This document shows positions 25,721 through 36,148 of a DNA stretch of 64,000 nucleotides, one piece after another. The number at the start of each line of letters is the position of its first letter. The stretch's first letter is position 1. The notes under the pieces were generated by a model. The model made no database searches and was not told the origin of the DNA. It saw only the letters and a program-made list of their open reading frames with translations. Origin of the DNA: Microbacterium sp. AG238 (GTDB lineage: Bacteria > Actinomycetota > Actinomycetes > Actinomycetales > Microbacteriaceae); contig NZ_RAQC01000001.1 in the NCBI RefSeq assembly GCF_003610405.1, forward strand, positions 1,984,001 through 2,048,000. Direction: 5' to 3'. A program made the position numbers and the translations under genes.

Positions 25721-26299
25721 GTGAGCCTCAGCCGCAAGCGCAAGAAGCAACTCCGCAAGCTCCAGAAGCAGGCGAACACCCTGTGGGAGTCGCAGCAGGT
25801 CCTGATGGGAGAGGCCGCCAAAGTCGCACGCGACGCCGGCCACCAGCTGGGCCACTACAACCGCGAGCACGTCAAGCCCGCCGTCCAGAACACCTATGAG
25901 CAGTACGCCGCGCCGTACGTCGACAAGAGTGTTCGCGCGACCCGCAAGGTCTACAACGGTGCCCTCATTCCGGCCGCCGGTGCCGTCGTGGGCGGCGCCC
26001 TGTCGGTGTGGGATGCGGCGAACGACACCCGTGGTCGCCTCGCCCATGGCCGCGGCGTCGACCTCGATCTGTCGTCGGTGAAGAAGAAGGCCGCCAAGTA
26101 CGGCAAGAAGGCGACCAAGAAGATCCAGTCGCGCGCCTCGCTCCCCGAGCCGAAGAAGAAGCGCGGCGCCGGTGGCGTCATCGCTCTGATCCTCGGTGTG
26201 GCCGCTGCAGCCGGCGTGCTGTACGCCGCATGGCAGACGCTGCGCGCCGACGACGAGCTGTGGGTTGCCGACGACCCGCTGCGCGCTCCCGACGCCTGA
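25721..26299 (+). CDS. basic membrane-anchored protein of unknown function
   Basis: A 192-aa protein. The N-terminal half is charged and helical (SRKRKKQLRKLQKQANTLWE...), the middle is Ala/Gly-rich, a Lys-rich stretch (VKKKAAKYGKKATKKIQ) follows, and one membrane helix lies near residues 150-170 with an acidic end. GTG at 25721 is preceded by GGAGGG. The lysine-rich parts suggest contact with membranes or nucleic acid, but no family is recognised. It is divergent from the cyclophilin gene. Confidence 0.75.
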   Translation: MSLSRKRKKQLRKLQKQANTLWESQQVLMGEAAKVARDAGHQLGHYNREHVKPAVQNTYEQYAAPYVDKSVRATRKVYNGALIPAAGAVVGGALSVWDAANDTRGRLAHGRGVDLDLSSVKKKAAKYGKKATKKIQSRASLPEPKKKRGAGGVIALILGVAAAAGVLYAAWQTLRADDELWVADDPLRAPDA

Positions 26300-26304
26300 A
26301 TCGG

Positions 26305-26790
26305 ATGACCGAAGGTCTCGAGCCCACGTCTCGTGTCCGCCTCGCAGCGGCCGAGCGTGGGCTCGATGTCGTCGTACGCCCGCGCCCCGACGCGCGCAGC
26401 CTCGACGAGGCTGCCGCGCTCCTCGGACTCGAGCCCGACGACATCGTGAAGACCCTCGTCGTCAAGCGCAGCGACGACACGTACCTGTTCGCGCTCGTCC
26501 CCGGCGATCGGGTGATCTCGTGGCCGAAGCTCCGCGCCCTCGTCGGCGTGAACAAGCTCCGGCTACCCGAGCCCGAGCTCGCCCTCGCGGCGACCGGCTA
26601 CGAGCGCGGCACGATCGTGCCGATCGGCAGTACCCACGACTGGCCGGTCTTCGCCGATTCGTCGATCGTGGGTCGACGGATCGCGATGGGTGCCGGTGCG
26701 CACGGTTACAGCCTGTTCGTCGACGCCGATGCCCTGGTCGCCGCGTACGGCGCGACCGTCGCCGACATCACCGAGCAGCGATCGCGCTGA
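26305..26790 (+). CDS. YbaK/EbsC-family aminoacyl-tRNA deacylase
   Basis: A 161-aa protein of the YbaK/ProX fold. It has the IVKTLVVK segment with the key lysine near residue 45, LFALVPGDRVISWPKL, and a C-terminal glycine-rich loop RRIAMGAGAHGYSLFV. Family members remove mischarged amino acids such as Cys-tRNA(Pro) or Ala-tRNA(Pro). The ATG at 26305 is just 5 nt after the previous stop, so the two genes are probably co-transcribed. Confidence 0.85.
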   Translation: MTEGLEPTSRVRLAAAERGLDVVVRPRPDARSLDEAAALLGLEPDDIVKTLVVKRSDDTYLFALVPGDRVISWPKLRALVGVNKLRLPEPELALAATGYERGTIVPIGSTHDWPVFADSSIVGRRIAMGAGAHGYSLFVDADALVAAYGATVADITEQRSR

Positions 26791-26800
26791 CCCAGCCCCG

Positions 26801-28207
26801 TCACCGAGCGGCGGGCCGTAGCCGACCGGCGAGCACGATGGCGATGGCCGCGAGAGCGGCGGTCACCGCGAACACGGTGGCGATCGTGGCCGGCAGGCGG
26901 TCGGCGGCTCCCGTCGCCGACGCGACGATCGCGCCGCCGATGCCCGCGACGAGGGCGGTGGCGAGGGTCTGCGCCAGCTGCAGCGCGCTGCTCACCTGTC
27001 CCTGCTGCCCTTCGGCCGCCTGCTCCATCGTGTCCGTCGTCGACGCATTGAAGGCGATACCCATCCCCAGTCCACCGACGGCCCAGCCGGCGATCGCGAT
27101 CCAGGCGGGAACCGCGTCGACGAGGGCGGTGACGGCGATCGTCAGGGTGCCCAGCAGCAGGATGATCGCTCCCATCGCGACGGCCCTCGAGCGGCGGCGC
27201 CCCTGATGGCGACGGTCCCACCGGGCCTGGAGCAGAGAGCCCGCCACCCAGGTCAGCGCGCCCGCGGAGAGCGCCAGCCCCGCCGCCGCCGGCGTCTGCC
27301 CTCGCAGTTCCTGGAAAGCCAGCGGCAGGAACGCCTCGCTGCCGAAGTAGGCGCCGCTGAGCAGCAGGCGCACGATGACGCCCGCGCCGAGACCCGGGCG
27401 CGCCGACAGAGTTCCCTCGGGCGTGACTCGACGGAACGACGAAAGCGCGACCAGAAGGCCGACGATCACACCGGCCGCCGTCAGCGCGAGGTTCCCGAAC
27501 AGGAGAGCCTGGAGCAGAAGCGCGGTTCCCAGCGTGAGCAGGAGCGAACTGGCCAGGGGCCCGCGCCACCACCGCACTCCCCCATCCGAAGCCGTTTCGG
27601 CGCGCCCCGGTCCGGCATCCGTCATCCGGCGCAGGCGCGGAAGCGTGAGCGCCATCGCGGCGACGATCAGCGGCACCATGGCAACGAACACCCAACGCCA
27701 GCCCACGAGGTCGGCGGCGAGCCCCGCCAGCAGTGGCCCGACGAGCGAGGGAATCGTCCACGCCGATGACAACAGCGCGAACATCTGGCCTCGCAGCACT
27801 TCCGGGTATGCGCGCCCGATGACGGTGTAGCTCGCGGCCATCACCGCACCGACGCCGATTCCCTGGACCACCCGACCCACCAGGAAGAGCGGCCATGATC
27901 CGACGGCACCCGCGATCACGCAGCCCGCGAGGAACACGAGCATGCCGATCATCAGGGGACGTGACACTCCTCGGCGATCCGCCATGTGGCCCGCGACGAC
28001 GGTGCCCATGATGTTCGCGAGCATGAGCGCCGAGAGCCCCCACCCGTAGGCAGCGAGTCCATCGAGATCGCGCGCGATCACCGGCAGCACGGTCGCGACG
28101 CCGAGCGACTCGAACGCGACCATGCCCACGGAGAGCAGGATGCCCGCTGTCAGCGCGCGGTGTCGGTCGTCGAGGACTCCGACTCGACTCCCCCGGTCTT
28201 CCGTCAT
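26801..28207 (-). CDS. MFS transporter (drug-efflux type)
   Basis: A 468-aa major facilitator with 12-14 hydrophobic segments. The loop after the second helix reads GHMADRRGVSRPLM, a form of the MFS motif A (G-x-x-x-D-R-x-G-R-R). The N-terminal half contains VVQGIGVGAVMAASYTVIGR, typical for drug-proton antiporters. It is divergently paired with a TetR gene, which suggests substrate-induced efflux. The ATG at 28207 lies behind GAAGGG. Confidence 0.9.
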   Translation of the reverse strand: MTEDRGSRVGVLDDRHRALTAGILLSVGMVAFESLGVATVLPVIARDLDGLAAYGWGLSALMLANIMGTVVAGHMADRRGVSRPLMIGMLVFLAGCVIAGAVGSWPLFLVGRVVQGIGVGAVMAASYTVIGRAYPEVLRGQMFALLSSAWTIPSLVGPLLAGLAADLVGWRWVFVAMVPLIVAAMALTLPRLRRMTDAGPGRAETASDGGVRWWRGPLASSLLLTLGTALLLQALLFGNLALTAAGVIVGLLVALSSFRRVTPEGTLSARPGLGAGVIVRLLLSGAYFGSEAFLPLAFQELRGQTPAAAGLALSAGALTWVAGSLLQARWDRRHQGRRRSRAVAMGAIILLLGTLTIAVTALVDAVPAWIAIAGWAVGGLGMGIAFNASTTDTMEQAAEGQQGQVSSALQLAQTLATALVAGIGGAIVASATGAADRLPATIATVFAVTAALAAIAIVLAGRLRPAAR

Positions 28208-28274
28208 GTCTCATCCCTTCGACGCCGTAATACATTCGATAGTAGAACATAATTTAAACCGGTACCGTTGCGTC
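28208..28274. promoter_or_regulatory. divergent MFS/TetR promoter region
   Basis: The 67-bp gap is strikingly AT-rich for this genome (AATACATTCGATAGTAG, ATAATTTAAA). It holds a likely -10 for the MFS gene (TACTAT on the minus strand) and TACCGT at 28263-28268, which ends 7 nt before the TetR ATG. Weak dyads such as ACATTC...GAACAT may be the repressor site. The precise operator is not clear. Confidence 0.5.
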
Positions 28275-28925
28275 ATGGTCCCGACGACAGACGACGGCCA
28301 CGGCAACCGCCCCGGTCGAGGCCGGCCCCGCGATCCGCGTATCGACGAGGCGATCCGCCGCGCGACGCTCGACGTCCTCTCCGAGCGCGGTTACAGCGGC
28401 TTGACGCTCGAAGACGTCGCCGCACGCGCGGGCACGAACACCCCGGCGCTGCGTCGGCGGTGGCGGTCGCGACAGCACCTCATCGTCAGCGCGCTCCTGG
28501 ATCGACTGGGCGCGGCACCCACTCCCGACACCGGCTGCACCCGGTGCGATCTCATCGAGGGAATCGGCTCCCTCAGCCCGTCGTTCGGCGACGAGATCGG
28601 GCGGTCGGTTCTGCCGGCGCTCGTGGCGGACCTCGCTCTCGATCCCGAGCTCGAGAAGGAGTTCTTCGACCGGCTGTTCCACCCGCGCCGGGCCTCCAGC
28701 GAAGCTGCGCTGCGGCGAGGTATCGAGCGCGGCGACATCCGGGCCGACATCGACGTCCCGCTCATCCTCGATATGCTCGCAGCGCCGATCTACTACCGGA
28801 TGCTGTTCGGACACCTGCCGGTGACGCCGACGCTGGCCGAGGATGTCGTGACTGTGGTGATGGATGGGATCGCCACGGGGTCGGACACGGCACGCGCGAC
28901 GAGAGCCGACCACACGCACGCCTGA
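28275..28925 (+). CDS. TetR-family transcriptional regulator
   Basis: A 216-aa regulator. The N-terminal helix-turn-helix (about residues 22-68) reads ATLDVLSERGYSGLTLEDVAARAGTNTPALRRRWRSR, the usual TetR_N pattern. The C-terminal part is a ligand-binding/dimer domain that resembles the TetR_C_16/33 type with LPALVADLALDPELEKEFFD. It probably represses the divergent MFS gene and itself. The ATG at 28275 is placed 7 nt behind a -10-like TACCGT, so the mRNA may be leaderless. Confidence 0.88.
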   Translation: MVPTTDDGHGNRPGRGRPRDPRIDEAIRRATLDVLSERGYSGLTLEDVAARAGTNTPALRRRWRSRQHLIVSALLDRLGAAPTPDTGCTRCDLIEGIGSLSPSFGDEIGRSVLPALVADLALDPELEKEFFDRLFHPRRASSEAALRRGIERGDIRADIDVPLILDMLAAPIYYRMLFGHLPVTPTLAEDVVTVVMDGIATGSDTARATRADHTHA

Positions 28926-29014
28926 TTTTCTTCGATTGTTGCGAGGCTTGTTACATTCCGTCCAAGTTTCGCGACGGGGTCTTCGCAAATCGCCCTGGGG
29001 ATGCTTTGATGCCA

Positions 29015-29026
29015 GTGGGTACCCAC
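29015..29026. promoter_or_regulatory. 12-bp palindrome upstream of protease gene
   Basis: GTGGGTACCCAC is a perfect 12-bp palindrome that ends 30 bp before the protease start, between promoter and ribosome binding site. It may be an operator or an RNA hairpin. Confidence 0.3.
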
Positions 29027-29056
29027 CATTCATTCCCCCCGATGGAAGGACATCCC

Positions 29057-30169
29057 ATGAGATCACCGACCCGTTCGGCCCTGGGCATCGCCGCCCTGAG
29101 CCTGGCATTCACGAGCATCATGACCGCTCCGGCATCTGCGCAGACGCCCAGCCCAGACGACGGGGCCGGGCAGGTTGATCCTGGCCTGCTCTCTGCGATG
29201 GCTGAAGAGCTCGGCACCGACACTGCCGGAGCCCTCGACGTCCTGGCGTTCCAGGACACCGCGAACGCCACGACCGCAACAGTCGCCGACGAGACCGGGG
29301 CAGCCTACGCGGGCTCCTGGCTCGACGAGCCGACGCGGACCGTCTACACCGCAGTGACGACCACCGACGCTCGGCACGCCGCCGAGAGCGCGGGGGCCGT
29401 TCCCGTCGAGGTCGCGTACTCGATCGATGACCTGGAAGCGATCTCCGCTCGTCTGGCCGAGATCGTCACTGATGCGGACGTCACCTCGTGGTGGATCGAC
29501 GTGACCACGAATCAGGTCGTCGTCGAGGCCCTCGGCGACACGGCGGCATCCGAGGTCGCCGCGCAGATCGGCGCCCCGGCCGACGCAGTGCGCGTGCAGA
29601 CCACCGCCGAGGCCCCCGAGACGTTCGCGACGATTCAGGGCGGGATCGCCTACACGATCAACGGAACGTCTCGCTGCTCCGTCGGGTTCGCGGTCGAGGG
29701 CGGGTTCGTGACCGCCGGTCACTGCGGGCGAGCGGGCGCGTCGACGAACTACGGCACGTTCCGTGGCTCGAGCTTCCCCGGCGATGACTACGCCTGGGTC
29801 GCGACGCCCTCGCACACCCCCGTCGGGACGGTCTCGGACTACGCCGGTGGCGCTGTCGCCGTCTCCGGCTCCACTCCTGCGGCGGTGGGTGCGACGGTCT
29901 GCCGCTCCGGTTCCACGACCGGCTGGCATTGCGGCCACGTGCAGGCCTACAACAGCAGTGTGCGCTACTCGGAGGGCACGGTGTCGGGCCTCATCCGCAC
30001 GTCCGTCTGTGCCGAGCGCGGCGACTCGGGCGGCTCGCTGCTCGCCGGAAACCAGGCGCAGGGCGTCACGTCCGGTGGCTCGGGCAACTGCAGCACCGGA
30101 GGAACGACCTATTTCCAGCCGGTCAACGAGATCCTGCAGGCGTACGGCTTGAGGCTGCTCACCCGCTGA
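29057..30169 (+). CDS. secreted S1-family serine protease (streptogrisin-like)
   Basis: A 370-aa preproprotease. A signal peptide covers about residues 1-29 (cut near ASA-QT). A pro-region of about 160 residues follows, of the alpha-lytic protease prodomain type (SWWIDVTTNQVVVEALGDTA). The mature chymotrypsin-fold domain starts near residue 195 with the catalytic His in TAGHCG, Asp in GDDYAWV and Ser in RGDSGGSL. Six cysteines fit three disulfides. It digests protein outside the cell. ATG at 29057 follows GGAAGGA by 6 nt; an upstream ATG at 29009 would put 16 polar residues before the signal peptide. Confidence 0.93.
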   Translation: MRSPTRSALGIAALSLAFTSIMTAPASAQTPSPDDGAGQVDPGLLSAMAEELGTDTAGALDVLAFQDTANATTATVADETGAAYAGSWLDEPTRTVYTAVTTTDARHAAESAGAVPVEVAYSIDDLEAISARLAEIVTDADVTSWWIDVTTNQVVVEALGDTAASEVAAQIGAPADAVRVQTTAEAPETFATIQGGIAYTINGTSRCSVGFAVEGGFVTAGHCGRAGASTNYGTFRGSSFPGDDYAWVATPSHTPVGTVSDYAGGAVAVSGSTPAAVGATVCRSGSTTGWHCGHVQAYNSSVRYSEGTVSGLIRTSVCAERGDSGGSLLAGNQAQGVTSGGSGNCSTGGTTYFQPVNEILQAYGLRLLTR

Positions 30170-30187
30170 CACCAGCGCGAACACAGC

Positions 30188-30224
30188 GAAGCCGGGTATC
30201 CGTTCTGAACGGATACCCGGCTTC
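30188..30224. terminator. 17-bp perfect-stem bidirectional terminator
   Basis: GAAGCCGGGTATCCGTT (30188-30204) and AACGGATACCCGGCTTC (30208-30224) form a perfect stem with a 3-nt loop. It separates the protease gene from the minus-strand tRNA-Ala and can serve both sides. Confidence 0.85.
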
Positions 30225-30231
30225 TCGTCTG

Positions 30232-30304
30232 TGGAGCCTAGGAGATTCGAACTCCTGACATCCTGCTTGCAAAGCAGGCGCTCTACCAGCTGAGCTAAGG
30301 CCCC
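30232..30304 (-). tRNA. tRNA-Ala (TGC)
   Basis: A 73-nt cloverleaf with acceptor GGGGCCT/AGGCTCC plus discriminator A, anticodon loop TTTGCAA with anticodon TGC, and T arm with GTTCGAATC. CCA is not encoded. It lies 13 bp from tRNA-Ile, the pair typical downstream of gyrA in actinobacteria. Confidence 0.95.
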
Positions 30305-30317
30305 GAGGGGTTCGGGG

Positions 30318-30391
30318 TGGGGCTACCAGGACTTGAACCTGGGACCTCTTCATTATCAGTGAAGCGCTCTAACCGCCTGAGCTATAGCCCC
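30318..30391 (-). tRNA. tRNA-Ile (GAT)
   Basis: A 74-nt cloverleaf with 7-bp acceptor GGGGCTA/TAGCCCC, discriminator A, anticodon loop CTGATAA with anticodon GAT and T arm GTTCAAGTC. CCA is not encoded. It lies downstream of gyrA and the DUF3566 gene on the same strand. Confidence 0.95.
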
Positions 30392-30452
30392 GTACCGACG
30401 CGCTTCACGCGCCGGCAACCTCCAAGACTTTACCCGATGAATCGGGAATCTA

Positions 30453-30857
30453 CTAATTGGAGGTGAAGCCGACGAGCAGCCCGCCGGTGACCTTGACCAT
30501 CACGTTGTAGATGCCGGCGACGACCGCGCCGAGCACCGTGATGACGATGAGATTGAGGATGGCCACGACGGCCGCGAAGGCCATGACCTGCGGCAGGTTC
30601 AGGAACTGCTTGATCGAGAAGTCACCGTTCGAGAACGCCACGAACAGCTCGTCCACCCGGTCGATGAGACCGGTGGTGCTGAGCACCATGAAGACGAGGA
30701 AGGTGGCGACGACCGTGACGATCGCCAAGGCCACAGCTGCGAGGAACGACAGCTTCACGGCCGACCAGAAGTCGACGTAGACGAGGCGCAGGCGCACCTG
30801 CTTGGCGCTGGTCTTGCTCGTGGACTTCTTGGCGAGTTTGTCGGCGACCGTGCTCAT
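30453..30857 (-). CDS. DUF3566 membrane protein
   Basis: A 134-aa protein with a Lys/Ser-rich N terminus, the motif [17 protein letters not shown] at the start of the domain, and two to three membrane helices (about residues 33-60 and 90-125). It is the conserved actinobacterial protein directly behind gyrA (the Rv0007 place). The function is unknown. Its ATG overlaps the gyrA stop (ATGA). Confidence 0.9.
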   Translation of the reverse strand: MSTVADKLAKKSTSKTSAKQVRLRLVYVDFWSAVKLSFLAAVALAIVTVVATFLVFMVLSTTGLIDRVDELFVAFSNGDFSIKQFLNLPQVMAFAAVVAILNLIVITVLGAVVAGIYNVMVKVTGGLLVGFTSN

Positions 30858-33433
30858 GCGTCAGAACCACTCTCTTCGGTATCCGCGGACGGGGGTGCAT
30901 CCGGGGCGGGGGCATCCTCGGATGCCGCGTCTTCGGTCAGTCCTCGCTCGCCGTTCCGGGCGATGGCGAGGATGCGGTCGTCGTCACCGAACCGAGCGAA
31001 AACGACGCCCATGGTGTCGCGACCCTTGGCCGGGACCTCGGCCACGGAGGAGCGTACCACCTTGCCGCTGGCAAGAACCACGAGGACCTCGTCGGTCTCC
31101 GACACGATGAGACCGCCCGCGAGGACCCCTCGATCGTCGTTCAGTTTGGCCACCTTGATGCCCAGACCACCGCGGCTCTGAGTGCGGTACTGGTCGACCG
31201 AGGTGCGCTTGGCGTAGCCGCCGTCGGTGACGACGAACACGTAGCCCTCGTCCCGCACAACGGACGCCGAGAGCAGGCTGTCGTCCTCGCGGAACGACAT
31301 GCCCTTCACGCCCTCGGTCGAACGACCCATCGGACGCAGTGCGTCGTCGGTGGCCGAGAAGCGGAGCGACATGCCCTTGCGTGTGATGAGCAGAAGGTCG
31401 TCGCCCTCATCGACGAGGAGGGCGCTGACCAGCTCGTCGCCGCCGGTCTCATCGTCCTGGCCACGGAGACGGATCGCGATGACACCGCCCTGACGGTTCG
31501 TGTCGTACTCGGTGAGCGCCGTCTTCTTGACCTTGCCGTCGCGGGTCGCGAGCACGAGGTACTGGGCTGCGGAGTAGTCGCGGATGTCGAGGATCTGGGC
31601 GATCTCCTCGCCCGGCTGCAGAGCGAGGAGGTTCGCGACGTGCTGACCCTTCGCGTCGCGGCCGGCCTCGGGCAGCTCGTACGCCTTGGTGCGGTACACG
31701 CGGCCCTTCGTCGTGAAGAACAGCAGCCAGTGGTGCGTCGTCGTGACGAAGAAGTGCTCGACGACGTCATCCGCGCGCAGCTGCGCGCCCTTGACGCCCT
31801 TGCCGCCGCGGTGCTGCGAACGGTAGTTGTCGCTGCGCGTGCGCTTGATGTAGCCGTCACGGGTGACGGTGACCACCATCTCCTCTTCCGGAATGAGGTC
31901 TTCCATCGACATGTCGCCGTCGAACCCGTGGAGGATGTGGGTGCGCCGCTCGTCGCCGTACTTGTCGACGATCGCGGTGAGCTCCTCGGCGATGATCGAC
32001 CGCTGGCGCGCCGGGGTCGCGAGGATGTCGTTGAGGTCGGCGATCTTCAGCTCGAGCTCGGTCGCCTCGTCGATGATCTTCTGACGCTCGAGCGCCGCCA
32101 GGCGGCGCAGCTGCATCGACAGGATCGCATCGGCCTGCACCTCGTCGATGTCGAGCAGGCTCTTGAGGCCCTCGCGCGCTTCATCGACCGTGGGGGAGCG
32201 GCGGATGAGGGCGATGACCTCGTCGAGGGCGTCGAGCGCCTTGAGGTAGCCGCGCAGGATGTGCATGCGCTTCTCGGCCTCGTTCAGGCGGTAGCGCGTG
32301 CGGCGGACGATGACCTCGATCTGGTGGGTGATCCAGTGCGAGATGAAGCCATCGAGGGGGAGCGTGCGGGGCACACCGTCGACGATCGCCAGCATGTTGG
32401 CGCCGAAGTTCTCCTGCAGCTGCGTGTGCTTGTACAGGTTGTTCAGCACGACCTTCGCGACGGCGTCGCGCTTGAGCACCACCACGAGGCGCTGGCCGGT
32501 GCGGTCGCTCGTCTCGTCGCGGATGTCGGCGATGCCGGTGATCTTGCCGTCACGCGCGAGGTCGCGGATCTTCAGCGCGACGTTGTCGGGGTTCACCTGA
32601 TAGGGCAACTCGGTGATCACGAGGCAGTTGCGGCCCTGGATCTCCTCGACCTCGATGACGGCACGCATCGTGATCGAGCCACGCCCGGTGCGATAGGCCT
32701 CGCGGATGCCCTTCGTACCGAGGATCTGCGCGCCCGTGGGGAAGTCGGGGCCGTGGATGCGCGACATGAGCGCTTCGAGCAGCTCCTCGCGCGACGCCTC
32801 CGGGTTCTCGAGCGACCACAGCGCGCCTTCGGCGACCTCGCGCAGGTTGTGCGGGGGGATGTTCGTGGCCATGCCGACGGCGATGCCGACCGAACCGTTG
32901 ACCAGCAGGTTCGGGAAGCGCGAGGGCAGGACGACCGGCTCCTGGGTCTTGCCGTCGTAGTTGTCCTCGAAATCGACGGTGTCCTCGTCGATGTCGCGGA
33001 CCATCTCCATCGCGAGGGCCGCCATCTTGGTCTCGGTGTAGCGGGGGGCAGCAGCACCCTGGTTGCCGGGCGAGCCGAAGTTGCCCTGGCCGTCGGCGAG
33101 CGGGTAGCGCAGCGACCACGGCTGCACGAGGCGCACGAGGGCGTCGTAGATCGCGCTGTCGCCGTGCGGGTGGTACTGACCCATGACCTCGCCCACGACG
33201 CGGGCGCACTTCGAGTAGCTCTTGTCGGGACGGTATCCACCGTCGTACATGCCGTAGATGACACGGCGGTGGACGGGCTTGAGGCCGTCCTCGACGCGAG
33301 GCAGCGCGCGCCCCACGATGACGCTCATCGCGTAGTCGAGGTAGCTCCGCTGCATCTCGACCTGGAGGTCGACCTGGTCGATGTTGCCGTGGTTGTGGGC
33401 AGGAGTGAGGTCGGGACGTTCTTCGTCAGACAT
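30854..33433 (-). CDS. gyrA: DNA gyrase subunit A
   Basis: 859 aa. The breakage-reunion domain has the active Tyr132 in [10 protein letters not shown] and the quinolone region [10 protein letters not shown] (S93, D97), which keeps the Ser and Asp of susceptible enzymes. The C-terminal beta-pinwheel has repeats such as [10 protein letters not shown] and the GyrA-box-like QHRGGKG. It cuts and rejoins DNA to introduce negative supercoils with GyrB. The ATG at 33433 lies 33 bp behind gyrB. Confidence 0.98.
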   Translation of the reverse strand: MSDEERPDLTPAHNHGNIDQVDLQVEMQRSYLDYAMSVIVGRALPRVEDGLKPVHRRVIYGMYDGGYRPDKSYSKCARVVGEVMGQYHPHGDSAIYDALVRLVQPWSLRYPLADGQGNFGSPGNQGAAAPRYTETKMAALAMEMVRDIDEDTVDFEDNYDGKTQEPVVLPSRFPNLLVNGSVGIAVGMATNIPPHNLREVAEGALWSLENPEASREELLEALMSRIHGPDFPTGAQILGTKGIREAYRTGRGSITMRAVIEVEEIQGRNCLVITELPYQVNPDNVALKIRDLARDGKITGIADIRDETSDRTGQRLVVVLKRDAVAKVVLNNLYKHTQLQENFGANMLAIVDGVPRTLPLDGFISHWITHQIEVIVRRTRYRLNEAEKRMHILRGYLKALDALDEVIALIRRSPTVDEAREGLKSLLDIDEVQADAILSMQLRRLAALERQKIIDEATELELKIADLNDILATPARQRSIIAEELTAIVDKYGDERRTHILHGFDGDMSMEDLIPEEEMVVTVTRDGYIKRTRSDNYRSQHRGGKGVKGAQLRADDVVEHFFVTTTHHWLLFFTTKGRVYRTKAYELPEAGRDAKGQHVANLLALQPGEEIAQILDIRDYSAAQYLVLATRDGKVKKTALTEYDTNRQGGVIAIRLRGQDDETGGDELVSALLVDEGDDLLLITRKGMSLRFSATDDALRPMGRSTEGVKGMSFREDDSLLSASVVRDEGYVFVVTDGGYAKRTSVDQYRTQSRGGLGIKVAKLNDDRGVLAGGLIVSETDEVLVVLASGKVVRSSVAEVPAKGRDTMGVVFARFGDDDRILAIARNGERGLTEDAASEDAPAPDAPPSADTEESGSDA

Positions 33434-33466
33434 GCGTTCTCAGTTTCTCGATGTCGCTCGGCTCGA

Positions 33467-35524
33467 TCAGATGTCGAGGAAGCGGACGTCCTTGGCGTTG
33501 CGCTGGATGAAGGTGCGGCGAGACTCGACGTCTTCACCCATGAGCACCGAGAAGATCTCGTCGGCAGCGGCTGCGTCGTCGATCGTCACCTGGCGCAGGG
33601 TGCGGGTGCTGTGGTCCATCGTCGTCTCCCACAGCTCCTTCGGGTTCATCTCACCGAGACCCTTGTAGCGCTGGATACCCGACTCCTTCGGGATGCGCTT
33701 GCCGTTGGCGAGGCCGTCGGCGAGCAGCGCGTCGCGCTCCTTGTCGCTGAACACGTACTCGTGATCCGCGTTGGTCCACTTGAGGCGGTAAAGCGGCGGC
33801 ATCGCGAGGTAGACGTAGCCGGCTTCGATGAGCCCGCGCATGTAGCGGAAGAGAAGCGTCAGCAGCAGCGTCGTGATGTGCTGACCGTCGACGTCGGCGT
33901 CGGCCATCAGGACGATCTTGTGGTACCGCGCCTTCTCGACGGCGAAGTCCTCGCCGATGCCGGTACCGAACGCCGAGATGATCGCCTGGATCTCGTTGTT
34001 GCCGAGAGCACGGTCGAGCCGCGCCTTCTCGACGTTGAGCACCTTGCCGCGCAGCGACAGGATCGCCTGCGTCTCGGGGTCGCGACCCCGCACGGCGGAA
34101 CCACCGGCGGAGTCACCCTCGACGAGGAAGATCTCGGAGATCGACGGATCCTTGCTCGTGCAGTCCTTGAGCTTGTCGGGCATGGATGCCGATTCGAAGA
34201 CGCTCTTCCGGCGGGCCGTCTCGCGCGCCTTGCGCGCGGCGAGACGCGCGGTCGCGGCATCCACGGCCTTCATGATGACGCGCTTGGCCTGAGCGGGGTT
34301 GCGGTCGAGCCAGTCGGTGAGCTGATCGCCGACGATCTTCTGGACGAACGCCTTCGCCTCGGTGTTGCCGAGCTTCGTCTTGGTCTGACCCTCGAACTGG
34401 GGCTCGGACAGCTTGACGGAGATGACCGCGGTGAGACCCTCGCGGATGTCGTCGCCCGTGAGGTTGTCGTCCTTCTCCTTGAGGAGGCCCTTGTCGCGCG
34501 CATATGCGTTGACACGCGTGGTCAGCGCGGCGCGGAAGCCCTCTTCGTGCGTGCCGCCCTCGTGGGTGTTGATCGTGTTCGCGAAGGTGAAGACGTTCTC
34601 GGTGTAGCTCGTCGTCCACTGCATCGCGAGCTCGAGCGAGATGTGGCGCACGGTGTCTTCGGACTCGATCTCGATGATCTCGTCGTTGACGACCTCGCTC
34701 TTGCGCAGCTTGTTCAGATACTCCACGTAGTCGACGAGCCCGCGCTCGTAGAGGAAGTCGTCGTGACGCTGCTGCGACTCGGATCCGCCCTCGTCGAGGT
34801 CGACGACCACGGACGCCTCGGGACGCTCGTCGGTGAGCGTGATGCGGAGGCCCTTGTTGAGGAACGCCGTCTGCTGGAACCGCGTGCGAAGCGTGTCGTA
34901 GTCGAACGAGGTCGTCTCGAAGATGTCACCGTCGGGCCAGAAGGTGACCGTCGTACCGGTGGCTTCGCTGTCCTCGCCCTTCGCCAGCGGAGCCTGGGGC
35001 TTGCCGCCATCGGCGAACGTCTGACGCCACACCGAGCCCTGTCGCTTGATCTCGACCTCGAAGCGCGTGGACAGAGCGTTGACGACCGACGATCCGACGC
35101 CGTGGAGTCCACCCGAAACCGCATAGCCGCCGCCGCCGAACTTTCCCCCGGCGTGCAGCACGGTGAGCACGACCTCGACGGTCGACTTCGTCGGGTCGGA
35201 CGCGTGCGGATCGACCGGGATGCCGCGGCCGTTGTCGACGACGCGCAGGCCGCCATCTTCGAGGATCGTCACGTGGATCGTGTCGCAGTAGCCGGCCAGC
35301 GCCTCGTCGACCGCGTTGTCGACGATCTCGTAGACGAGGTGGTGCAGGCCGCGCTCACCGGTGGATCCGATGTACATTCCCGGACGCTTCCGAACCGCCT
35401 CGAGGCCTTCGAGCACCTGGATCGCGTCGGCGCCGTACTCGTTGGGGACCTTGGTGGAGGTCACTTCAGCCGTGTCGGGGGTTTCGGGGTCTTCGGGAAC
35501 GCTGTCGGGATTCTGAGACGTCAT
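33467..35524 (-). CDS. gyrB: DNA gyrase subunit B
   Basis: 685 aa. The N-terminal GHKL ATPase has the Mg-binding Asn in [10 protein letters not shown] and the loops DNGRGIPV and [12 protein letters not shown]. The TOPRIM domain has EGDSAGGSA and DADVDG, and the tail ends in RRTFIQRNA. It powers gyrase. ATG at 35524 is chosen; an in-frame GTG at 35542 would add six residues without conservation. The gene lies in the recF-gyrB-gyrA series. Confidence 0.97.
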   Translation of the reverse strand: MTSQNPDSVPEDPETPDTAEVTSTKVPNEYGADAIQVLEGLEAVRKRPGMYIGSTGERGLHHLVYEIVDNAVDEALAGYCDTIHVTILEDGGLRVVDNGRGIPVDPHASDPTKSTVEVVLTVLHAGGKFGGGGYAVSGGLHGVGSSVVNALSTRFEVEIKRQGSVWRQTFADGGKPQAPLAKGEDSEATGTTVTFWPDGDIFETTSFDYDTLRTRFQQTAFLNKGLRITLTDERPEASVVVDLDEGGSESQQRHDDFLYERGLVDYVEYLNKLRKSEVVNDEIIEIESEDTVRHISLELAMQWTTSYTENVFTFANTINTHEGGTHEEGFRAALTTRVNAYARDKGLLKEKDDNLTGDDIREGLTAVISVKLSEPQFEGQTKTKLGNTEAKAFVQKIVGDQLTDWLDRNPAQAKRVIMKAVDAATARLAARKARETARRKSVFESASMPDKLKDCTSKDPSISEIFLVEGDSAGGSAVRGRDPETQAILSLRGKVLNVEKARLDRALGNNEIQAIISAFGTGIGEDFAVEKARYHKIVLMADADVDGQHITTLLLTLLFRYMRGLIEAGYVYLAMPPLYRLKWTNADHEYVFSDKERDALLADGLANGKRIPKESGIQRYKGLGEMNPKELWETTMDHSTRTLRQVTIDDAAAADEIFSVLMGEDVESRRTFIQRNAKDVRFLDI

Positions 35525-35647
35525 AGGTTTCGAGCGCTCCACATCGGTTCGGTCAGTCCCGTCCAGTCTACCCTTTCGGGCGCTCTCACGCGGCGCTCAG
35601 CGCCCGTATGGCGAGCGAAAGTCGGATTCGACGACTGGGGACGTGGC

Positions 35648-36148
35648 TCAACCGTAGGTATCGCGAGGGCCACGGCCTGGAACGGCTCTGGGGCCCCATT
35701 TCCAGGAGGGGACGTCCGGGCCCACGAAACGCACCGACTGCACTCCCGACTGTGGGAACGCTTTCACGAGCTGCGTGGTGATGACCGTGCGCATGAGATG
35801 GAGGTTCTTCGCCCACGCCGTCGAGTCGCACTGCACGGTGAGCACGCCGTCGGACAGCGCCACCGGCGACGCATGACGCGCGGTCTCCTCGCCGGCGACC
35901 TCCGCCCACCGCAGCACGAGGTCTTCGCGCGAGAGCTGGGCGTCCCATCCGGCCTGGCGTGTGAGGTCGGCGATCACGTCGCCGAGTCCCTTCGGGTCAC
36001 GCCCCGAGGTGAACGGCTGATTCTCATCGTCATCGGACCGCTGCCTGCGACGCTTCTTCCACCGACCCGACGGCTCGAGCCCGCGCAGGCGGAGGTACGT
36101 GGAGATCGTCTCGGGCGCCTCGTCAGGAGGAAGCATCGTCGTCCTCAT
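35648..36148 (-). CDS. DciA-like DUF721 protein
   Basis: A 166-aa protein with a basic N-terminal part (KKRRRQR) and the DUF721 domain (about residues 65-150: WAEVAGEETARHASPVALSDGVLTVQCDSTAWAKNL...). In bacteria without DnaC, DciA of this family helps load the DnaB helicase. It sits between recF and gyrB as in other actinobacteria. The ATG at 36148 overlaps recF by 26 nt; an ATG at 36136 behind GAGGACG is an equally good start. Confidence 0.88.
   Translation of the reverse strand: MRTTMLPPDEAPETISTYLRLRGLEPSGRWKKRRRQRSDDDENQPFTSGRDPKGLGDVIADLTRQAGWDAQLSREDLVLRWAEVAGEETARHASPVALSDGVLTVQCDSTAWAKNLHLMRTVITTQLVKAFPQSGVQSVRFVGPDVPSWKWGPRAVPGRGPRDTYG

Noticed and set aside
28275..30391. Integration into tRNA-Ala or tRNA-Ile
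   Set aside because: No second copy of a tRNA end was found nearby, so there is no att pair to support it.
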